Shown here: positions 1-5,887 of the stretch, piece after piece | Layout: each line of letters begins with the position of its first letter | How positions within the stretch are numbered: position 1 is the stretch's first letter | Assembly: GCA_013816685.1 (NCBI GenBank) | Contig: JACDDX010000114.1 | Span: 1 to 5,887 of the forward strand | Length of the DNA: 5,887 bases | Direction of reading: 5' to 3' | Origin: Gemmatimonadales bacterium | GTDB taxonomy: Bacteria; Gemmatimonadota; Gemmatimonadetes; Gemmatimonadales; GWC2-71-9 | Program-made: the position numbers and the translations under genes | Notes under the pieces: generated by a model | What the model saw: the letters and a program-made list of their open reading frames with translations, nothing else | Told to the model about the DNA's origin: nothing | Databases searched by the model: none

Positions 1-1
1 G

Positions 2-688
2 GGCGAGCGGGACTGCTCGGTGCAGCGGCGGCACCAGAAGCTGATCGAGGAGAGCCCGAGCCCCGCGCTCGACGCGGCGCTCCGCGAGCAGATGGGCAAG
101 GCCGCCGTCGCGCTCGCGTCGAACATCGGCTACGTCGGCGCCGGCACGCTCGAGTTTCTGCTCGACCCGGCGGGCCACTTTTATTTTATGGAGATGAATA
201 CCCGGATCCAGGTCGAGCACCCCGTCACTGAAATGGTGACCAGCTTCGATCTGGTCAAGGAGCAGATCCGGGTCGCGGCCGGCGAGCCGATCGGCTTCCA
301 GGGCGACGGGCGCCGGCTCCGCGGCCACGCCATAGAATGCCGCATCAACGCGGAAGATCCCTACCGGAACTTTCAGCCCTGTCCGGGATTGATCACCGCG
401 TACCATCCGCCGGGCGGCCCGGGCGTTCGGGTGGATACGCACGTGTACTCCGGCTACACGGTGCCGCCCTACTACGACTCTCTGCTGGCCAAAGTCATCG
501 TACATGGGAACGACCGGAGTGAGGCGCTCACCCGCATGGGACAAGCGCTGGACAGCTTCATCCTCGAGGGAGTGACCACGACCATCCCCTTTCTGTCCCG
601 CGTCATCCGGCACCCCGATTTCGTCGCGGGTAATGTCGACACGCGGTTTCTCGAGCGCGAGCCGCATCTTCTTCGACCCGAGGCCTGA
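2..688 (+). CDS. accC: Biotin carboxylase subunit of acetyl-CoA carboxylase, C-terminal half (5' end outside window)
   Basis: This subunit carboxylates biotin on the carrier protein AccB using ATP and bicarbonate, the first half-reaction of acetyl-CoA carboxylase in cytoplasmic fatty-acid synthesis. The reading frame is open from base 2, giving 228 visible residues; by comparison with the 449-residue E. coli AccC as I recall it, they start near residue 226, so about half is missing. The fragment opens with GERDCSVQRRHQK, part of the ATP-grasp domain and containing the equivalent of E. coli Lys238. The metal and catalytic segment EMNTRIQVEHPVTEM follows at fragment residues 64-78, covering the equivalents of Glu288, Asn290, Arg292 and Glu296, with Glu276 at fragment residue 51. 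The C-terminal domain has RGHAIECRINAEDP (107-120) and GVRVDTHVYSGYTVPPYYDS (141-160), with the Arg338 equivalent at 143. All these residues are intact, so the enzyme looks functional. The GTG at 20 lies inside the conserved core and is not the start. The stop is 8 bases before the next gene. Confidence 0.97.
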   Translation, partial: GERDCSVQRRHQKLIEESPSPALDAALREQMGKAAVALASNIGYVGAGTLEFLLDPAGHFYFMEMNTRIQVEHPVTEMVTSFDLVKEQIRVAAGEPIGFQGDGRRLRGHAIECRINAEDPYRNFQPCPGLITAYHPPGGPGVRVDTHVYSGYTVPPYYDSLLAKVIVHGNDRSEALTRMGQALDSFILEGVTTTIPFLSRVIRHPDFVAGNVDTRFLEREPHLLRPEA

Positions 689-696
689 GCGCGTCG

Positions 697-1436
697 ATGC
701 AGCTCGACGTGGTCTTCTCACCCGGCAGTCTCCACCCCGCCGACCTGCAGGGCCGCACCATCTTCGTGGTGGACATCCTGCGCGCCACCACGACCATCTG
801 CGCAGCGCTCCACCACGGTGCTCGGGCGGTCATCCCGGCGGGCGGCACGGACGACGCGCTTCGTCTTGCCCAGACGATCGGCGGTGGGGACGTGCTGCTC
901 GCCGGGGAACGCCAGTGCGTCCGCATTCCGGGCTTCCAGCTCGGCAACAGTCCGCTCGAAATGACGGCGGCCGCCGTGCGCGGCAAAACAATCATCGTCA
1001 CAACGACAAACGGAACCCAGGCGCTCCTCGCCTGTCCGGGTGCCGCCGCCGTCTACCTCACGGCCGCCGTGAACCTCTCGGCCGCTGCGGCGCGCGCCCG
1101 CAACGAGCTGGCACACGACCGGGGTCTGGTAATTCTGTGCGCCGGCCGCAGCGGCCGCTTTTCACTCGACGACGCCTACTGCGCCGGCCGGCTGATCGCC
1201 GCCGCCCTGGGTGACCGGAAGCCCCGCCCTGGCTTCAGCGACGCGGCCATCGCCAGCCTCGACCTGGTGCGCCGCTACGGCGACCGCTGGGAGCGGCCGC
1301 TTCGCTACAGCCGGGCCGGCCGGGAACTGGTCCGTCTGGGCTTTGCGGCCGACGTGGCCGAGGCAGGCCGCCTCGACGCTTACCCGGTGCTGCCGTACTT
1401 CCACGAGCGTCGGGTGACACTCGCCCCGGAGCCCTC

Positions 1437-1440
<4 letters not shown>
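697..1440 (+). CDS. comB: ComB family protein (2-phosphosulfolactate phosphatase-like)
   Basis: The 247 residues match the ComB family, whose characterised members are Mg-dependent phosphatases turning 2-phosphosulfolactate into sulfolactate, in coenzyme M synthesis in methanogens. Family segments visible in order are VVDILRATTTI (24-34), an acidic-plus-loop segment expected at the metal site; GERQC (70-74) and LGNSPLEM (82-89); TTTNGTQAL (102-110); LCAGRSGRFSLDDAYCAG (147-164); and the C-terminal SRAGRELVRLGFAADV (205-220). The length is usual for the family and no signal peptide or membrane segment is seen, so it should be cytoplasmic. The start ATG is 8 bases after the accC stop. The only ribosome-binding-like sequence is GAGG at 680-683, 13 bases upstream, which favours translation coupled to accC. 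The stop overlaps the ftsK start. Family assignment is firm; the true substrate is uncertain, because many bacteria that do not make coenzyme M carry homologues and no other sulfolactate or coenzyme M gene is visible here. Confidence 0.9.
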
Positions 1441-3722
<2,282 letters not shown>

Positions 3723-3733
3723 AAGTGTTCGCT

Positions 3734-3757
3734 GCGGGCAGGAGCTCCCGCCAGCTC
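3734..3757. terminator. Possible bidirectional hairpin between convergent genes
   Basis: The 35-bp gap between the ftsK stop and the stop of the convergent quinoprotein gene contains two overlapping inverted repeats. GCGGG at 3734-3738 can pair with CCCGC at 3747-3751 (loop 8), or GAGCT at 3742-3746 with AGCTC at 3753-3757 (loop 6). They exclude each other. Neither is followed by a T-run on either strand, so this is not a classical intrinsic terminator. The position between two converging genes is the main argument for a termination role. Short GC-rich repeats also arise by chance in such DNA. Confidence 0.3.
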
Positions 3758-5425
3758 TCAGGGCAGGGCGAACACGATCACCGTCGCATCGCTGCTCTTG
3801 ACCCGCCACGTCCCCGGTGCATGCAGCCCCGACGCCACCGCCACGTACTGCCGTCCCGCCACCCCGTAGGTGACGACGCCGCCTCCGACCGGCTGCCCGG
3901 TTTGTCCTTCCCAGCAGATCCGCCCACGCTTCGCGTCGAACGCCAGCACGCGCCCATCGAGGTCGGCGGTGAACACGACGCCGCCAGCAGTCGCTGTCAC
4001 ACCCGCGACCAGAGGCGTGGGCGAGGAGTATCGCCAGAGCACGGTGCCGAGGTCCGCATCGACCGCCGTGAGCCATCCGCGCCGGGACGAATCAGGAATG
4101 CCGAAGGGGTGCGTCAGTCCTGCGGAGCCGGTCCAGGGAATTCCGGTCCGTCCCCGCAGGTGCTCGGGCGGCGCTTGCCTGACGGTGGTGCACCAGTCGA
4201 TGGCGGGAAGGTAGAGCGCATTGAGCTGAGGCGAATACGACGGCCCGTTCCACTCGACGCCACCGTTCACGCCAGGGCAGAATCGGGTGCCATCGGGGGT
4301 CAGCGGAGCGTTTGCGTTGGCGATGGTGGTGACGGGTGTGCTGAAGTGCCGCTGCCCGCTTTTCACGTCAAACCCGATGACGTGTCCGTCCTTGCCGGCC
4401 ACCGCGAGCAGGCGCTTGCCCGCTCGAGTCGTGATCAGCGCCGGGGCGGCGGCCACATCCCAATCGTGATTGTCGCCCCGGAGCACCGGAAACCACTGCC
4501 GCAGTGCGCCGGTGCGCGCGTCGAGGCCAACGACGCCGAAAGTGTAGAGGTTGTCGCCGGAGCGGAGACCGGGGAGGAAGTCGGGCGCGGCGTTGCCGGT
4601 CGGCACGTATACCGTGCCAGTGGTGGTGTCCACGGTGTAAGAGGTCCAGCTCGCCCCGCCGCCTTTGGGCACGATCTCGGTGGCGGGCGGCCAGCTGCGC
4701 GCCGGCTCGCCCGATTCCGGCACGAGCTCGAAGCTCCAGACCCGTCCACCGGTCCTCGCGTCGAACGCCATCATGCGGCCGCGCACGCCGAAGTTGTCGC
4801 CTCCCGCGTTGCCGAGGAACACCAGACCATGCCAGACGACCGGCGCGGCCGGGAAGGTCTCTCCCCGGTGCGGATCGCCCGCGACGACGTTCCAGACCTC
4901 CTGACCGGTGCGGGCGTCGAGCGCGTAGACGCGACCGTCGTTTGCGCCCCGGAACACCCGTCCGTCAGCGTAGGCCACGCCCCGGTTGACTTTGAGGTCA
5001 AAGGGTGGGGCAGGGCTGTAGCGATAGACGTGCTTCCACCGAAGCCCACAGGTGGCGGCATCGATCGCGTAGGTGGACCGTGCGGTGGTGACGTAGAGCG
5101 TTCCGCCCACCATGACCGGTCCCGCCTGCATGGCCGCGCGCTCGTGGAGCGGGAAGGTGCAGACACGCCGGAGCGCGCCGACGGTGCGTGGCGTGAGCTG
5201 CGTCAGGGGCGAGAACCGCGAGCCCGCGAGGGTGTTGTTGTACGCTGGCCACTCGGCGTTCCAGGAGCCCCGGCGCCCACTGGCGTTCGTCCTGACCATC
5301 GCGGGGCCCGTCTGGGTGGAGGAGGTCCCCACCCGGCGCGGCACTGCCGGCGGCTTCAAAAAGTTGAGCTTGGCGCAGGCCGCCGAGGCAAGCAGCAGCA
5401 TCACCCACGGCACCCGCGTTTGCAT
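3758..5425 (-). CDS. Exported PQQ-binding-like beta-propeller protein (quinoprotein alcohol dehydrogenase-like)
   Basis: The 555-residue protein resembles periplasmic PQQ-dependent alcohol dehydrogenases, which oxidise alcohols or sugars and pass electrons to the respiratory chain. The N-terminus MQTRVPWVMLLLASAACAK is a signal peptide, cleaved either before Cys17 as a lipoprotein (SAAC, a weak lipobox) or after ACA. Propeller blade motifs of the form A-D-x-x-T-G-x-x-x-W recur at about 120-130, 167-178, 220-230, 300-311, 351-361, 454-464 and 495-505. Family landmarks are WPAYNNTLAGSRFSPL (59-74), VNRGVAYADGRVF (146-158), FGVRG (212-216), PTGN (275-278), GDN (290-292, probable catalytic Asp291), GDNHDWD (317-323), KDG (345-347) and GGVEWNGPSYSP (388-399). 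No CxxCH haem motif is present, so it is not a quinohaemoprotein. The vicinal Cys pair of methanol dehydrogenase is absent (Phe142-Asp143), and the usual Ca-binding Glu appears to be Asp210. The start is fixed by AGGAGG six bases upstream. The fold is near certain; PQQ use and substrate are inferred. Confidence 0.9.
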   Translation of the reverse strand: MQTRVPWVMLLLASAACAKLNFLKPPAVPRRVGTSSTQTGPAMVRTNASGRRGSWNAEWPAYNNTLAGSRFSPLTQLTPRTVGALRRVCTFPLHERAAMQAGPVMVGGTLYVTTARSTYAIDAATCGLRWKHVYRYSPAPPFDLKVNRGVAYADGRVFRGANDGRVYALDARTGQEVWNVVAGDPHRGETFPAAPVVWHGLVFLGNAGGDNFGVRGRMMAFDARTGGRVWSFELVPESGEPARSWPPATEIVPKGGGASWTSYTVDTTTGTVYVPTGNAAPDFLPGLRSGDNLYTFGVVGLDARTGALRQWFPVLRGDNHDWDVAAAPALITTRAGKRLLAVAGKDGHVIGFDVKSGQRHFSTPVTTIANANAPLTPDGTRFCPGVNGGVEWNGPSYSPQLNALYLPAIDWCTTVRQAPPEHLRGRTGIPWTGSAGLTHPFGIPDSSRRGWLTAVDADLGTVLWRYSSPTPLVAGVTATAGGVVFTADLDGRVLAFDAKRGRICWEGQTGQPVGGGVVTYGVAGRQYVAVASGLHAPGTWRVKSSDATVIVFALP

Positions 5426-5431
5426 TCGACT

Positions 5432-5437
5432 CCTCCT
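5432..5437 (-). promoter_or_regulatory. Strong Shine-Dalgarno AGGAGG of the quinoprotein gene
   Basis: On the - strand AGGAGG lies six bases before the ATG at 5425-5423. It is the best ribosome binding site in the window and decides the start. A second ATG 26 bases further upstream (5451-5449) is out of frame. The start is also supported because a signal peptide begins directly at it. Confidence 0.85.
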
Positions 5438-5552
5438 CGTTTCGTCGCCATGAAGGACTGGGCCCGGAGATGAATGTAGCCGTGAGCGGTGACGCGTCGG
5501 GTGGACTTATCGGCCAGCCTGTCTGATGCGAGAGTGCGCAACACCTCTGTTC

Positions 5553-5581
5553 CTGACAATATTCTCAACGAGGTAAATGAT
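5553..5581 (+). promoter_or_regulatory. Candidate sigma70-like promoter for the exported-protein gene
   Basis: CTGACA at 5553-5558 differs from the TTGACA consensus at one base. Seventeen bases later lies AATGAT at 5576-5581 (four of six matches to TATAAT); an alternative -10 is TAAATG at 5574-5579 with a 15-base spacer. The patch is AT-richer than its surroundings and lies about 65-95 bases upstream of the start codon. The housekeeping consensus of the organism is unknown, so this is a candidate only. Confidence 0.35.
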
Positions 5582-5588
5582 GGCATCC

Positions 5589-5615
5589 GGAGGCGCTGCC
5601 GGACTCGGCGCCTTC
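5589..5615 (+). promoter_or_regulatory. Stem-loop in the 5' leader of the exported-protein gene
   Basis: Bases 5589-5598 can pair with 5606-5615, a 10-bp stem including two G-T wobbles, closed by a 7-base loop (5599-5605, CCGGACT). No T-run follows, so it is unlikely to be an intrinsic terminator. If the upstream promoter candidate is real, transcription would start at about 5588-5590 and the hairpin would form the extreme 5' end of the mRNA. Roles could be transcript stabilisation or control of translation; the pairing is seen, the role is inferred. Confidence 0.4.
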
Positions 5616-5637
5616 CATACCTTCGTCGGCTGTACGC

Positions 5638-5642
5638 AAGGG
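5638..5642 (+). promoter_or_regulatory. Ribosome binding site AAGGG of the exported-protein gene
   Basis: AAGGG lies five bases before the ATG at 5648. It is a partial Shine-Dalgarno match, but its spacing supports this ATG as the start, together with the signal peptide that begins there. Confidence 0.55.
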
Positions 5643-5647
5643 TTCCG

Positions 5648-5887
5648 ATGAATCGCTGGTTGCTCGGCTGGCCGAAATGGATTCCCTGTTCCCTGGCGGC
5701 CCCGCTGCTGCTCGCGCTCTTCACCGCGTCAGCACGGGCGCAGACCAGCACCGACAGTGTCCGTAGGTTGACGCCCGGCGCAAACCAGCGAGAAGAGGGT
5801 ATGGCCAGGGCGGGACCGGCCACAGCGATGGAGACGCCGGAGAACGCCACCACGGTGACGTTCGAGCAGATCCAGGCCCTGCCGTCC
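5648..5887 (+). CDS. Exported protein of unknown function, N-terminal part (3' end outside window)
   Basis: The frame is open from the ATG to the window edge, giving 80 residues without a stop. Residues 1-31 form a classic Sec signal peptide: a basic start (MNRWLLGWPK), a hydrophobic core (SLAAPLLLALFTASA) and an ARA cleavage site before Gln32. The mature N-terminus (QTSTDSVRRLTP and following) is polar, rich in Ala, Thr and Glu, and probably disordered. The last visible residues, TVTFEQIQALPS, faintly recall the start of a TonB-receptor plug domain, but this is far too little to assign a family. No lipobox is seen, so a periplasmic, outer-membrane or secreted protein is expected. It is divergent from the quinoprotein gene, and the two may share a regulatory region. 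That this is a real gene rests on the signal peptide, the ribosome binding site and the uninterrupted frame. Confidence 0.75.
   Translation, partial: MNRWLLGWPKWIPCSLAAPLLLALFTASARAQTSTDSVRRLTPGANQREEGMARAGPATAMETPENATTVTFEQIQALPS

Larger units (their letters stand above)
5426..5647. other. Divergent intergenic region
   Basis: These 222 bases separate two divergently transcribed genes and should carry the promoters of both. The + half contains a more AT-rich patch around 5550-5580, which stands out from the GC-rich surroundings, followed by a strong stem-loop. On the - strand I found the ribosome binding site of the quinoprotein gene but no convincing -35/-10 pair. A palindrome GACGCGTC at 5491-5498 may be chance. 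No conserved small gene is visible. Confidence 0.75.

Noticed and set aside
20..22. GTG as the start of accC
   Set aside because: It falls inside the conserved GERDCS-x-QRRHQK segment of the ATP-grasp domain. The frame is open to the window edge, so the gene starts upstream of the window.
603..1116. Two - strand open frames of 132 codons antisense to comB
   Set aside because: They lie opposite well-conserved ComB and AccC motifs and encode Arg/Ala/Gly-rich sequence without recognisable domains.
5449..5451. Upstream ATG on the - strand as start of the quinoprotein
   Set aside because: It is out of frame with the coding region. The ATG at 5425-5423 has an ideally spaced AGGAGG and begins a signal peptide.
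5401..5853. A 150-codon open frame on the - strand across the divergent intergenic region
   Set aside because: It is antisense to the signal-peptide gene at 5648 and overlaps the start of the quinoprotein gene. No domain is recognisable, and the + strand frame has much better support.

Overview
The window is a GC-rich bacterial chromosomal segment with almost no non-coding space. It holds three co-directional genes on the + strand, one convergent gene on the - strand, and the start of a fifth gene divergent from that one. The gene set and the SpoIIIE-sized FtsK fit a Gram-negative environmental bacterium. My best guess is Gemmatimonadota or a similar GC-rich phylum, but this rests on general impression and not on a phylogenetic marker.

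Positions 2-3722 (+) are a tight cluster of housekeeping type. First comes the C-terminal half of the biotin carboxylase AccC, whose 5' part lies outside the window. Eight bases later a ComB-family (2-phosphosulfolactate phosphatase-like) gene begins. Its stop overlaps the start of a complete 761-residue FtsK/SpoIIIE DNA translocase (ATGA overlap). The spacing suggests one transcript with translational coupling, although fatty-acid synthesis, a phosphatase and chromosome segregation have no obvious biochemical link.

Positions 3723-3757 are a 35-bp convergent gap able to form one of two competing short hairpins, without a T-run on either strand. Positions 3758-5425 (-) encode a 555-residue exported quinoprotein-type beta-propeller related to PQQ-dependent alcohol dehydrogenases, without a cytochrome c domain. 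It has a very clear Shine-Dalgarno sequence.

Positions 5426-5647 are a divergent intergenic region. On the + strand it contains a possible sigma70-like promoter, then a 10-bp stem-loop that would sit at the very 5' end of the transcript, then a short ribosome binding site. From 5648 to the window end an open frame begins with a textbook signal peptide. It is cut by the window edge after 80 codons and its function is unknown.

I saw no mobile element, CRISPR array, tRNA, rRNA or toxin/defence module, and I do not find a convincing novel multi-gene system. The points most worth checking are the altered active-site positions of the quinoprotein, the leader hairpin at 5589-5615, the ComB homologue inside an accC-ftsK cluster, and the changed KOPS-reading residues of FtsK.
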